In this document: piece after piece, positions 1-15,998 of the stretch | Position numbering within the stretch: position 1 is the first letter of the stretch | Layout: each line of letters begins with the position of its first letter | Source of the DNA: Tausonia pullulans | Taxonomy: Eukaryota; Basidiomycota; Tremellomycetes; Cystofilobasidiales; Mrakiaceae | Direction of reading: 5' to 3' | DNA: 64,000 nt | Assembly: GCA_951802195.1 (NCBI GenBank) | Contig: OX637625.1 | Coordinates: 496,001 to 560,000, forward strand | Notes under the pieces: model-generated | The model's database searches: none | Told to the model about the DNA's origin: nothing | The model's input: the letters and a program-made list of their open reading frames with translations, nothing else | Position numbers and translations under genes: made by a program

Positions 1-1830
1 CTTCTCCTTGTTCCGTCGGTTCTTGGGGCCGCTTGGGGCATCGACGACCGAGAACTGGCCGACAGCGCCACCGCGTCCGCCTGAAGGAAAGGAGAAGAGG
101 CCCATCAGCTCGATGAAAGCAAGTCAAAAGCCATCGCCCGGACACCTACCTCGCTTGCCGAAGCCGCTCTTGTCTCCGCCGCGCATCGACATGGCTCCCC
201 GATCGGCATAGCCTCCCCGACCAAGGCCCCCCATCATCGGCGGGGGACTCCGCCTGTCCATGCCCCGTCCACGACCGAAGCCGCTAGTACCACCTCTACC
301 TCCGCCACCTCCTCCTGAGAAGAATGAGGACTCGTCGTTGTACCCTCCTCCTCCCCCACCGAAGCCACCTCGTCCTCCTCCCCCTCCGGCGCGTCCACCC
401 CTTGCACCACCACGGTCACCAGATCCGTAGCCTCCCCGGAAGCCACTGCCCACGCTTCCATCGCCGCCCTCGTAGCCTCCTCCTCCTCCGTACCCGCCCC
501 GAGGCCCATCGCGTCCGCCCATCATGCCTAGCGGCATCTGATTTGACCCGCCAAAGTCGCCCTGAGAGCCTCCTCCTGACCGCGGCCCAAATCCGCCAGG
601 TCCACCAGGTCCATCTCCTCCCATAGGCCCATCGAACCTCGGTCGCTTAGCCGGGGGGAACCCTCCCCCACCGCCAGGCGACTGCTGAGGGATCTGCGGG
701 AGCGCATGCTGCTGAGGGGGCTGGGGACCACTGCCGGAACCCATCGGCTGCTGCATCGGCTGAGCGGTCTGTCTCGGTCCATGGGGGAGGCCACCTCCAG
801 ATCCGGCGCCAGGGTGCCTGATCGCTGGGCTACCGCCTGGCCCGCTGCCTGGTCCAGAGGGGAACCCACCGGCCATGGGACCTCCAGGTCCCGGTCGCGG
901 TCCGCCGCCGCCGCCGAAGGGTCCGCTGTTCTGCAGCATGCCGCCACCGCCGCCGTACGGTCCACCCTGAGACGCCGCTGAGGGGACGTAGGGGATCGTC
1001 GGAGCGCCTGGACCAGTCGGATAGCCTCCTCCTCCTCCAGCTCCGAAGGGAGCGCCGAACGGCTGCTGCTGAGGCTGGGGTGGACCACGCATTGGCTGGA
1101 CGACGGGCGGCCGAGGAGCACCGTACGGCGGTTGGCCGACGCCGCCGGCGCCGACGCCAGGTTGGTACGCTCCGTAGGGCTGGGGCTGCTGCTGAGGCTG
1201 GGGGTAACCTCCGTAGAGGGTGGGGGCTCCCATAGGCTGAGGGGAGAAGAGGGAGGAAGGAGAGAAGAGGGAGGAAGGAGAGAAGAGGGAGGGGAGAAAG
1301 AAGAGAGAGGAGATGGAGAGGGAGGAGAGGGGGGACAAGTCAGATGAAAAAGCCAGAAGGCAAAGGCAAGGGAAGAGAAGGGGGAGGCGGGAGGAACGAA
1401 CAGCCTGGTAAGCAGGGGCAGCATGGGCTTGAACTTGAGCTGCTTGAGCGGCGGCGGAGGCTTGGGCTTGTTGCTGCAGGGGCGGCGGGGTTGGGAGACG
1501 ATGTAGGGAAGGGAGGGGTAGGGCGAAGGAGCAAAAGGGAGAGACGTGTCAATCGTCGCGTTCCTTTCGCCCGTCGTCGTCGCAGCTCATCGTGACTTCC
1601 TCCCACTCCAAGGACAGAGAGCATTCTGACGAAAGAAGACTCCTCAGAGAGACGAAGAAACAAACCTGGTAGTATGCCGCCCAAGCTGCGCTGTAGTCCG
1701 GGGCAGCAGCAGCGCCGCCCGTCCCTGGAGGCTGCTGGGGTCCGGCAACGGCAGGCGCTGCAGCGGGTGTTGAGGCCGGCTGGGGCGGAGCGCCGTAGAC
1801 AGAGGAATGGGGTCGTTTGTTATTCATCTC
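1..1830 (-). CDS. RGG/glycine-rich putative RNA-binding protein (3' part missing at left edge)
   Basis: The reading frame starts at the ATG at 1830-1828 (MNNKRPHSSVYG) and is spliced: exon 1 1830 to about 1667, exon 2 1473-1402, exon 3 1236-150, exon 4 80-1, running off the window. Exon joins keep frame (AAYYQ into QQAQAS; FGKRG into GRGGAVGQFSVVD). The N-terminal part is rich in Ala, Pro and Gln. The middle is low-complexity Gly with PPAKRPRFDG and many GRGG, RGGY and GGRGG repeats. The visible end is basic (GPKNRRNKEK). RGG boxes of this kind bind RNA and are arginine-methylated in nuclear RNA-processing proteins; that role is inferred from composition, since no RRM, KH or zinc finger is visible in the part present. 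The domain that would decide the family probably lies beyond the left edge. Confidence 0.7.
1245..1292. repeat. 18-bp purine-rich minisatellite inside intron of the RGG gene
   Basis: The 18-bp unit agaagagggaggaaggag occurs at 1245-1262 and 1263-1280, then partially at 1281-1292. On the coding (minus) strand it forms the long CT-rich tract just before the acceptor at 1237, so it may serve as an expanded polypyrimidine tract. Confidence 0.8.
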
Positions 1831-3499
1831 GAACTGCGAGCGCGCAAGCCGAGGAAGTGGGCGAAGAAGGCTTGGTGGAAGTGTGTGGGTGGTGGTCGAG
1901 GGCTTCTCTTCGCGAGTGTGGCGCCAGCAGACGGACGGTTGGAGCGTCCTGCTCTCTCTTTCGCCTGACGACCGTCCCCAAGCAGGAAAGCCAACGACCA
2001 TCTCATTGTAGATATCTTGCTTGCATGTTTTTTTTTCTTGTCATGACGCTCTTCAAGGCAAACACATGATGGGAAGGTACTTGAAATGAGGCAGCATTTT
2101 CTTTTTCTTGCGAGTGCACTGCTAAGGGCTTTCAGGCGAGATAAAGATGCAAAGCAGATGGACATGATATATTGTTACAAAAGACGCAGAAAGGGAACCT
2201 AAGGACGCAAAACAAAGAGGCAGAGCAATGTCAGCACTAGCTTCTCGAACGGGAAGGGAAGGCGAAATGGAAAGAGAGCGAAGGGGGACGACGAAGTTTC
2301 AGGGCGATTCTGAATTAAAGGAGCATAGGCACCCTCAAGTGAGGGCAACCGTACCAAACAGCCTCTATAGCAAAGTTTTGTTCATCATGGTAACGTCGTC
2401 CCAGGGGGAGGCAAAGGAGTGCAGGGAGCAGGAACTAGGAGGAAGGATAGGCGCCGATAGGCCGCCGGTTCTCCGAGAAAGGGGACATGTGAAGGGAAGC
2501 AAGACTCACGATTTCAGACAATGGAGAGAATGGAGCGATGAAGATGAATAGGAGAAGAAGGAGAGGGAGGGAGGGTGTCGAGAGTAAGATTGGCCGAAAA
2601 GTCCAGAGGGATCTCTTTTCAGGGTGTGAGAGAAGAAGGTCCGGGCGAGAGCACGCCCTGACCTTACGTGGCCAGCAGCTCGAGCCCTTACCATATCTCT
2701 GGGGCTTGTAAATGTGATGCTCTACACAAGACGGCGACCAATATAGTGGATCGGAATTGTTTCGCAGATCGTTCAAAGCGAAGCGACGGTGTACAAACTC
2801 GTGATCCGCCTGGCCTAATCCCTCTCTTCTCTCAGGATTTTTACAAACTTGATCTCAGAGCGTTCAATCTTCCATTTGATGTTCATTGTGTCCAAGTAGA
2901 TCGTTTCGCATTTCCACTGGGCAAATCTAAACTCGCATCAAAGCCATTCCCTGCTGAGACTCGCCCGCCGCCACAAACGCCGTTGCCCTTGTGATGGCGC
3001 CTCGTTTCTTTGAGCTGCTCGTACTCAACTCAGTATCAAGGGGACTGTCTACGCGTCGTCTGTCCAGGAGATCCTGAAGCTGCGAGGTTGTGGAGGCAGG
3101 ATAAACGACGGTCCAGAGGACGGCCGGAATGACCCCCCGTCGCCCCTGGCAACCGGCATCGAGGCGTGGAATCTCAATCTGTGCCTGACAGTCGTCAGGA
3201 GAGTGGGAAATCCTCCTGGTATGGATTCGAGGCTCGGATCGGAAGAGATATGGCTGTTGAGGACTGGATGAGGCAGCCGAAGGGATGATGTACAAGGAAC
3301 GAGGTTTGGGGTGTTCAAGTTCAAGAGAAGCAAGCAGGTCGCTCACTCGCTGACTTCCCCCGCTCACCCTCTCCTTTCTCCCCCCATCCTTCATCAACCC
3401 GCCTACCCTCCACGCAAACCTCGCCGCCCATCCTCCGTCGCGTTCGCCCACACACCAATCCGCACACCCAGCCAAAAACAGACCCACATAGAGGTCATC
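1831..3499. other. Intergenic region between divergent RGG-protein and ISWI genes
   Basis: This stretch of about 1.7 kb separates two divergently transcribed genes. Open frames in it (for example minus 2927-3589) show no recognisable family and have low-complexity, antisense-type composition. The part next to ISWI (about 3355-3500) is pyrimidine-rich, as expected for a leader/promoter. I see no RNA gene or mobile element here. Confidence 0.5.
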
Positions 3500-8415
<4,916 letters not shown>

Positions 8416-8575
8416 ACACTGCCTGTCCTTTCTGGTTCCATACTTCTCCCCCTTCTCTTGATCATACTCTCTTGTCATTCGTTCTTTCCTATTTTTTCTC
8501 CTGTCCTATTACCGCTTCTCACGATTCGATGCGAGTCCCTTTCGGAGCACATTATCATCCCACAACCACATCAAT

Positions 8576-11500
8576 TTAGTCTAGCTCAGCCGTCTCGACG
8601 CTGCCCGTTGGGGACGCGCCCTTCCTCCTGCCAACGAGGTACCACAGCTTGCCAAGCGGCCAGAAGTGGCTCTTGCGGCCCTCCTCCCAGACCCACGCCG
8701 AGGTATCGATGAGGTCGGTGCTCGCGGCCGCTTGGTCGATGAGGGCGCGCATCTAAGGCGGGCGGGTATGTCAGGCGATGCGCGGTGGAGAGAGCGAAGA
8801 AGAGAAACCGAGGCCCACATGAGTCATCTCGCGAGTGCGGGTCGCCGAGACGTAGCCGTCAACCACGACAATGAGAGGAATAATGGGGACCACATAGGTC
8901 TGCGAGGTGAGGGCGCATGGCGATGACGAGTCAGACATTGACCGCATAGAGCGGCGCGAAGACGACATACGAAAAAGAGCTGGACCAGCGTGAGTGAAGT
9001 GAAGGGCGCGAGGAGGAGCGTAAGGGGGCCTAGAAGAGTAATGGTGAGGCTAGGTCGTGCACGGTTCATGTGGGTTAGGACGGGGCAACAGACGAGAGAA
9101 GAATGCGGAGGCGTACAAGGAAGTGAGATTGAACTCTTGGAGCTCGAAGATGCTGCATATTGACGCGTATCAGCTCCTTGTCTGCTATCACACGGCAAAG
9201 AGAGCACCTACCAGATGGCCTCGCTGTCCTTCATGCCCTCCACGAGGGCGCTCCTCGCCTCGTCCTCATCAAAATGATGGAACGCCAGGCAGAACGTTCG
9301 GATCTGCCTTGCCTTCTTTCCGCCCGAGGAGCCAAGGGCATCTTGGAGTTCCTTGCCCGGAGAGAGAGCGTTGATGGATACGGGGAGATACCGGAAGGTC
9401 GAGGTTTCGGAGGGCGGGGAAGCAGGCGGATAGAGATCGGTGAGGAGGAACGAAAGGAGTGGGAGCGAGAGCTGAGAGCGACGAGCGCTGGAAGAGAACA
9501 TGAACATCAGTCTCGTGTCAATTACGTTGATGCCTTCCAGAAGAACTCACTTGAGCAACCTCTCAATCTCCTTCATCGGCCCTCCAGCACCAGAGCAAAA
9601 GTCTACAACCGTTATGTCTCCCTCTACCTTCTGCTGTTGACCATCCCTCTTCTTGTCCATTCCCTCGCTTCCTTCCTCAAGCTTCCGGATGACCTCTTCA
9701 AGGACTTCCCCAACGCACTCCACCGGAGCGCGCTGTTGCACAGGCACAATGCGAGTCGTCCAGACCTTTGTAAGGATCTTTTGGACGCCGTCTCGGATGG
9801 CCGGATGCGTCCATGGTTGCTCGTGAAGCTCGATCATGCGCGGGCGGAGGTGGGGTCGGCAGGGAGGTGGGGCGGGTCGGCGAAGGAGAAGGAGCTCGAT
9901 GTTGACCTGTAGAACCGAAGAGGCAGTCAGACTTAAGGGGCTCTCATTCCCATCGCGAAGGAACGCACTCCGGGTCCAAACGCCGTAGCGATCGCCTCCC
10001 TCCTTCCACCGCGCCTCCTAGCGATCTCAAGGACATGCCCAATACTTGCGCTTGACATGTTGCCTCGCGACCTATAGACGTCCCAGCTGGCGCGCGAGTG
10101 ATCCAGGGGGTCGAGGCCGAGCCCCTCCTCCACGGAGGTGATGATGAGCGAGCCACCTGGGTGGATGAAGTGATCATAGGCTTTCGGGTCGGCGCCTGGG
10201 GGTAGAAGGCGTTTTAGAAGGGGAGGGACATGAGATCCGGCGATGATCGGGACCTGTAAGGGGAAGGCGAAAATTGTTAGAGCGAGTCAGAAAGAAAGCC
10301 AGAGGTCGCATGTGAGCTCACGTTGTGCGTGATGACCGCCTGTGCATAGGTGCATCATAATGTAAGCATGATTGGTGATGGTGGCTGGACAGTTCCCGCA
10401 ACGAGGCAAGACGGACCTTCCAACCGGTGGTGCAGACATCGAAGCAGAGGTCCCGGAGCGTCTCAGGGATCGTCTCGGTATGACTTTTGACGATTTCGAA
10501 AGAGACCTTCTCTGTCGGCCGGCATCGCACTCCTATCAGGTCAACTAATCCAGCAATCCCATCGAGAGAACGTACCCGTCGGTCGGATGTCGCCTCCACC
10601 GACGATGATAGCGCTCGCCCCATCAGAGAAAAGGCAGATAGGGATGTTGGGAAGGCCAGTATCCTCCATGCTCTCGAGCTCGGTCAGAATCAACGAGCTT
10701 GTTACCTGCATCGCTGACGTTAGTATCGCATGATCATGAAACACCATTTCAAGGTCCGGCAGACGGTATGAGGGCTCACTTCCACAGCGATGCACAGGAC
10801 ACGAGCATTCGGGTCGCCCTCGCAGATGTCCTTGGCCGTGCGAAGAATAGCGACGCCTGAGAAGACAGATCAGGAAGAGAGAGACAGCCAGGACACAAGT
10901 TGATTCAATCAGAGTCGGATTGAGGCTGGGGGCTTTGTTGAGCGGGAGGACAACCGAGCAGACTCACCACCAGAGCAGCCAACACCTGTGATCATGATCT
11001 TGGAAGTGCTTGAGCTCAGTCCAAGCTGTTGAGCCACGATGATGTCCGGGCCTGGATGAGCAGAGCAAGTACACGAAGCTGGCGAGAGAGAGCGAGATCG
11101 AGAGCGCGTCAGATCAAGTCACGCGTGCGTCTACTCGAGGGCTGGGTCAGTCAGTCATTGCACCATCTCAATACTCACTTGTAATGAGGTGGGTAATATT
11201 GGCCGTATCTCCTCCCCAGTCGGCGAGACCGAGGCGAGCGGCCTCAACAACGAGGGCAACGCCCTTGTCGAGGAACGCGAGATTGACCTCATCGATCAGG
11301 GGAAGTTCGGCCCTCGTAAAAAGCTCGCATGATTCATCTTGAACAAAGCGCCTCGTCTGGATATCCGTCCGGAGGTTGATAAACTTGGTCTTCGAAAGTC
11401 TGCGAAGGGAGGGATGAAGAAGGCTCAGTGTTGGACGACAACGGGATGTGCAAATCGATGACGATCAGATGTTCGCACGCTTTCGATGGCTTCGCGTGCT

Positions 11501-11582
11501 TGTCGAAGAGCTCGTTGATCTCCTGGCCCGACCTGGCATGTGCAGGGGTTGCAGTTGCGATTCCAAGGATCGTGGCTGGCAT
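8576..11582 (-). CDS. Type III polyketide synthase fused in frame to a membrane-anchored SAM methyltransferase
   Basis: Spliced translation gives about 695 residues. Residues 1-370 are a type III PKS (chalcone synthase fold). The start MPATILGIATATPAHA has the family's N-terminal strand. Catalytic Cys lies in TGVGCSGG (about C143), His in FIHPGG (about H289) and Asn in RGNMSSAS (about N323), the standard Cys-His-Asn triad. GPG-VNIELLLLRR is the family's last loop and strand. Instead of stopping, the frame continues 13 residues later into MIELHEQPW and a class I methyltransferase: motif I VVDFCSGAGGP, then FCLAFHHFDEDEA and IFELQEF. Two hydrophobic segments (TITLLGPLTLLLAPF and YVVPIIPLIVVVDGY) and a polar tail ending ETAELD* at 8576 follow. 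The junction intron is 9963-9907, phase 0 on both sides. Type III PKSs condense malonyl-CoA onto acyl-CoA starters. The fused enzyme probably methylates that product at a membrane, which is inference. Confidence 0.88.
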
Positions 11583-11890
11583 GGTGCTTGATGGGCGTTA
11601 GTTGGCAGGAGGAGGTAGGGGGCGCATGAGAATAGCTCCACGCGAGATTGGGCGATGCGCACCACGCAGGTATGACGACGCTAGTGCCGCCGGGGGCTCC
11701 TTCCGATCGTTGGCTTCCCGCTTCCAAAGCGGCGGGCGAGAAGCCAGCTATCACGCAGCATTTCAGCGGGACATCCGCGCGCATGTGTCCGGGCAAGGGG
11801 GTTACGCGACGCGAGTTGAAGGAACGTCGGCCTGGCCTCGAGCTTTATTCACCTACCCCACCATTGGCTGCTCGTCAGACAGACGGCACT
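11583..11890. promoter_or_regulatory. Shared divergent promoter of PKS-methyltransferase and small membrane protein
   Basis: Only about 308 bp lie between the two divergent start codons (11582 on minus, 11891 on plus), so both genes probably share control sequences. No specific operator could be identified by eye. Confidence 0.45.
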
Positions 11891-12277
11891 ATGCTGCTTC
11901 CTCCTAGTCTCAACAACGGCGCCCTTGTCGCCCATGCCTTCCTGCTCCTCCCGCCTGCCATACACTTCCTCGCCCGACCGCCCTTGGCTCCGTCCGACGT
12001 TAGCCCGGTCATCCGCTCGTACGGGTTCCTCCTCCTTTCGACCCACCTCGCGACCCTTCTCCTCGCCCTGGCGCCCTCTCTCGCAGAAGGAGACAGCGTC
12101 CTCAAGGCAAGGATCCAACTTGCCCTGGCTGTCTACCACATCGGCCCTATCTGGCGTGCAGTGGAGCGGCTCCGGGCGCGTGACGAGGGTCGTGAGATGG
12201 GTGGGCCGGCCGTGCACCTCACGTTTCATCTTGCGGTCGCGGGAGGGCTGCTCTGGGGAGTCAGGAGGGCGATATGA
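11891..12277 (+). CDS. Small four-helix membrane protein next to the PKS gene, family unrecognised
   Basis: This single-exon frame gives 128 residues from the ATG at 11891 (MLLPPSLNNGALVAHAF) to the stop ending at 12277. The frame is open further upstream to 11648, but that extension is polar, low-complexity and reaches into the shared promoter, so the internal Met was chosen. Four hydrophobic stretches are visible: near the start (VAHAFLLLPPAIHFLA), YGFLLLSTHLATLLLALA, ARIQLALAVYHIG and HLTFHLAVAGGLLWGV. Short charged loops (ERLRARDEGRE) separate the last two. Size and topology resemble small integral-membrane accessory proteins found beside biosynthetic genes, but no family motif is recognised. 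It lies head to head with the PKS-methyltransferase and about 150 bp upstream of the P450, so a role in the same pathway (partner, anchor or transport) is plausible but unproven. Confidence 0.6.
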   Translation: MLLPPSLNNGALVAHAFLLLPPAIHFLARPPLAPSDVSPVIRSYGFLLLSTHLATLLLALAPSLAEGDSVLKARIQLALAVYHIGPIWRAVERLRARDEGREMGGPAVHLTFHLAVAGGLLWGVRRAI

Positions 12278-12429
12278 TACAATGGCCCCTGAAACATGAA
12301 CCATGACGATGGGATGTATAAACGAGGACGCGTGTGCCTTCCGGAGAGCAAGACACGTCGTCATTTCACATCCGCAAGTGCTGTCACGAAGCGAGTTGCT
12401 CCCCAACGGCGACCATCTCCGGACGCAAA

Positions 12430-14514
12430 ATGTTCCTCCTCGCCATCCTCACTTTCTTATCAGCCCTCGTCCTCTTCCACTTCCTTTGTCCGGCTCGGCT
12501 CATCCCCAGATTGCGTTCCCCTCCACGGCCAGTCCCGTTCGTGGGCGATGCCCTTCCCTTCCTTCACCCGACCGCTCCTCCACCCTCTCGCATCCTAGCT
12601 CTGATATCACACGAGCTGGCAACGCCCATAGCCCAGTTTCTCCGGCTTCGAGCCCCAACGGTGCTCGTGCGCGACCTGGGAACCATCAACCGCATCCTCG
12701 TTGGTCCCGTCAAGGCGAGCTTCGACCGGGGTGGGCCGACCGACTTCTTCGCCGGGGTCTTTTGGGACGTTCTTGGATCGCGCTCGATGCTTTGCCTTCG
12801 GGCTGGTTAGTTGGTTCCTATCAATCCTCTTGTCAATTCCTACGAGCTAATCTCCGGCGTGTTTGGACTTGGTCAGCGGACCATCACTTCAAGGCCCATC
12901 GCAAGCTACTCTTGCCATCCCTCTCGGCAAACACTCTTGCCATGCACGCAACCCCAATCATATGTGGCAAGCTCAACCTGCTCCTTGCCCTCTGGCACCT
13001 TAAAGCTGAGGCAGGCAAGGCGTTTGATGCGGAGGCAGACGTGGCGAGCTTGACAAAGGAGATCATCGTCTCGCTTGTCTTTGGGGTCGATCTTGGGCTC
13101 TTGGATGGGAGGGCCACCGTATCAACCGGAATAGGAGAGCCAACAGGTCAAGAGATCCGACGTTGGATTGAAGTCGTCTTCGATGTGAGTTACCTGGTTC
13201 ATGGCTCGCGGCTCTCGCAACTGATCGATCCTATTCTGGGACATCCACAGACGCTCAACCCGATCCCATACACAACGACCATCAAAAGGGTTCTAAATCC
13301 CTCGTACCACATCGCTCGGTGGCGGCTCTATAGCTGGATGGACGCCCGCCTCGCCACATCGGTTTCGAATGCTCCATGGTCGATCATGCGCGATGTTGTG
13401 GAGAGCGCACCAAGAGGAATGCCGATGCCCGACGTCAGGGACGAGCTGTTTACTCGTGTGTCTTCTTCCTGTCGACGCCTTTTTCAGTCGTCTGACGCTC
13501 CGTCCGAAAGTGCTGCTGGCCGGCGACGATACTCTTGCCTCGCAACTCCTCTCAAGCCTCGCCCATCTTGCCTCATCAAGCTTCCAACGCGATCTCTCTA
13601 TCTCTCTCACCGACCTAGTGGAACCCGAGAATACTGAACTTTCCTACGCCCACGCCATGGAGCTCTCTCGTCAGTGATACCCATTCCTCTCTCATCCCGC
13701 TAACATCCGCGCAAAGCTCACTCTCGCCCCACATGAACAGCCAACCCTCCTCTTCACCTTCTCTCGGCATTCCTCTCTGAGTCTCTCCGCCTCTCCGGAA
13801 CGATCCCGCTCACCTCTCGCCACGCGGTTCACGACGTAGTACTCCCCATCCCGGTGGACGCTGTCTCCTATGACACCGAGTTCAAAGGGGCCGAGGAGAA
13901 GGAGCTCACGGCAGTGACGATCCCGAAGGGAACGACCGTCATCCTGCTCCTCGCTGAGGCAGCGCGAGAAATCGAGCGGTCAGTACTTTCGAGCGAACAA
14001 GCGAAAGATAAAACGCTGAAAAGAGCCTTGACCGAGATCAGCGGAGACGAATTTGATCCACGTCGATGGCTCGACCCAGAGACGGGCGCGTTTGATGTGG
14101 CGAGAGGAGGAGGGGTGCTTTCCTTTTCGTTGGGGACGAGGTACGTTGCCTTTCGGCTGCTGCACAGCTAGCGAAGGCGAAGACGAGCTGATGGTAGACA
14201 TGTGTCGGACAGAGCCTGCTTCGGTACTCGACTTGCAGTCAGCCATCTTTTTCCACTCATTCTAAGTCGTGCGTCACTGACTCTCACTACCTTGCTCGAA
14301 TCAGCAACTCTCCCTCCGAACCTTCTTCATCCGTCTCCTGAGCGAATTTGAAGTCCTCCCAGCCTTGGACTCGACGACAACAACAGCAGAGGAGGGGTCA
14401 AGTGAAGACGCCGTCAAAGAAGGCATTTCGCGTCGGCCGAGCCGGACGATGATTCGGCTGAAGGTAGCAGCGGATCAAGCACAGACTTCAGATAGTTTAA
14501 GCACGATGGCGTGA
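12430..14514 (+). CDS. Cytochrome P450 monooxygenase
   Basis: The start at 12430 gives an N-terminal membrane anchor (MFLLAILTFLSALVLFHFLC) and a proline-rich hinge (RSPPRPVPFVG). P450 landmarks then follow in order across about six exons: C-helix HHFKAHRKLLLPS; I-helix LLLAGDDTLA with the A/G-G-x-D-T pattern; K-helix ESLR (ExxR), recovered once the intron after MELS is removed; a PERF-like FDPRRWLDP; and the haem loop FSLGTRACFG, which appears only when the intron 14141 to about 14211 is removed. The conserved Cys axial ligand is present. About 520 residues, the normal class II (ER) length. It follows the small membrane protein on the same strand, beside the divergent PKS-methyltransferase, so oxidation of that product is a reasonable inference. 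Its stop is at 14512-14514. The substrate cannot be told from sequence. Confidence 0.9.
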
Positions 14515-15998
14515 TATAATGGGTAAGTCCATAGCAGGAAGAGAACGTGAATTAAGTCTTATGACCAGCCTCTCCATCGAATTGATGACTGGTCCCAGTC
14601 CGTTCATTAACTAAACGAGGCTGGTTGCGGAGGCCACCTAACGCTGTTGAAACCGGGCCTTGCTCTGACTCGCTTTCTGAAGTGGAAGAGGAGAAGCAGA
14701 TCGGTGTCATTGTATGTCCCGACTTTTCTCTTCTACTCACGTAGTTGGCCTCGACCTGGACCCCAATTCGTCAGGGACGAAGCCATCGACCGCGCCCTTG
14801 GCCTCGATCGGCCCAATCTTGCAGCGCGTCACTGGAGAGGGTGTTGTCGGGACGTCTGTCCAGGACGAACTCGCCTCGCTGATGGAAGCCGACGACGTCC
14901 TAAGAGCGTTACATATACGAGCTCCTCGGAGGGCGAGCTCACAGTCGAGACTTAGCTCCTCGCGGCCAGCTTCGCCGAGGCTTCGTTGATCCTCCACCCA
15001 GCATTCATCCTCAGGACCCACGAGCTCGCGCTAGACCATGGCAGTTGCTGTCCAGGCGATGGCGTCTCCTTCATGACGTACACTTAGATCGCCTCCTGCC
15101 AGGAAGAAGACGAGACCTCATTGAACACCGATGTTTTCAACCATGTTATTTATGAGACTCTAGGTGATCTCGAAACTAAGCGCGAAGCCAAGGGAGTCTC
15201 GCCGTGCGTCCCTTGAGTCATATGCCTCGCAGCCTTCCGTGGCATTGCCTTCACGATGGGCTGTCAAACCCTTGGAAATGTCCTCAAGGGCATGCCCGAG
15301 GGAGCCAGTTCCACCCTGATGGTGCTCGTCCTCGTTAGCACCTCTGGCCCATCGCTGACCCGGATTGCTCGTGTTTCAAGGTCGCGCCTCAATCGCAACG
15401 GGATCGCTCTACTTCAACCTCAACGATCTTCCTGCCACTCCGTCCTCCGCCTCGCCATCCCTCGCTGTGGTCAATCTGAGCTCTGATCAGGGCCAATCAC
15501 GATCATCGCCTCCAATGATTTTGGAATCGCCTTTGGGTTCATCTACGATCCGAATTAGAGCACTGATTCAGTTTCTCATCCGTCGATCTCCGAGAGCTCC
15601 ACCATTCGAGATCCTCGTCAAGCTTGGAGCGAACCTTCGGAAATGACTTGGTATTGGCGGCCTCGTCTAAACCTAATACGTTGAGAGCCTTTGCGGAACG
15701 GCTTACCTCGATGGTATCTCCCTGACTTTTCTCCAGGATACCCTCGACGAGGCGCTCTTATTCAGGTGGTTTTGCATCTCGCGACGACCTGTACAAGCGG
15801 ACGTGTCTGCCCCTGTCTTCTGCGACTTTTTGAGTTTTCCATCTTTGTCCCATCCTTCTTCGTCCGTTCTTCCGTCTCGCTTGGGTCTCACGGCCTCATG
15901 GCCTTTTCGGTCCCTCAAAGCGACGAGTCGGCAGATCCAGAAAGTAAAAAGCGAATCATGTCTCAGTCCCCAGCCCATCGGCCATCTATTCAGACCGG
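14515..15998. other. Non-genic stretch with possible decayed gene
   Basis: This 1.5-kb stretch lies between the P450 and the proteasome gene. On the plus strand, several short protein-like segments appear in shifting frames (for example LDLDPNSSGTKPST near 14750, FAEASLILHPAFILRTHELA near 14975, GSLYFNLNDLPATPS near 15400, ASNDFGIAFGF near 15520), broken by stops. Spacing and composition suggest the remnant of one host gene, but I cannot name the family. No terminal repeats or transposase motifs are seen. Confidence 0.3.

Noticed and set aside
9547-9837. Separate methyltransferase gene starting at the ATG at 9,837
   Set aside because: The PKS frame enters this region in phase with no stop, and the PKS's own C-terminal strand lies in the same exon just upstream, so a single fused gene explains the data better. 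Internal initiation is kept only as a possibility in the findings.
14141-14215. Apparent insertion breaking the P450 haem motif (FSLGTR...VSDRACFG)
   Set aside because: An intron ending at ggacag restores the canonical FSLGTRACFG, so there is no insertion.
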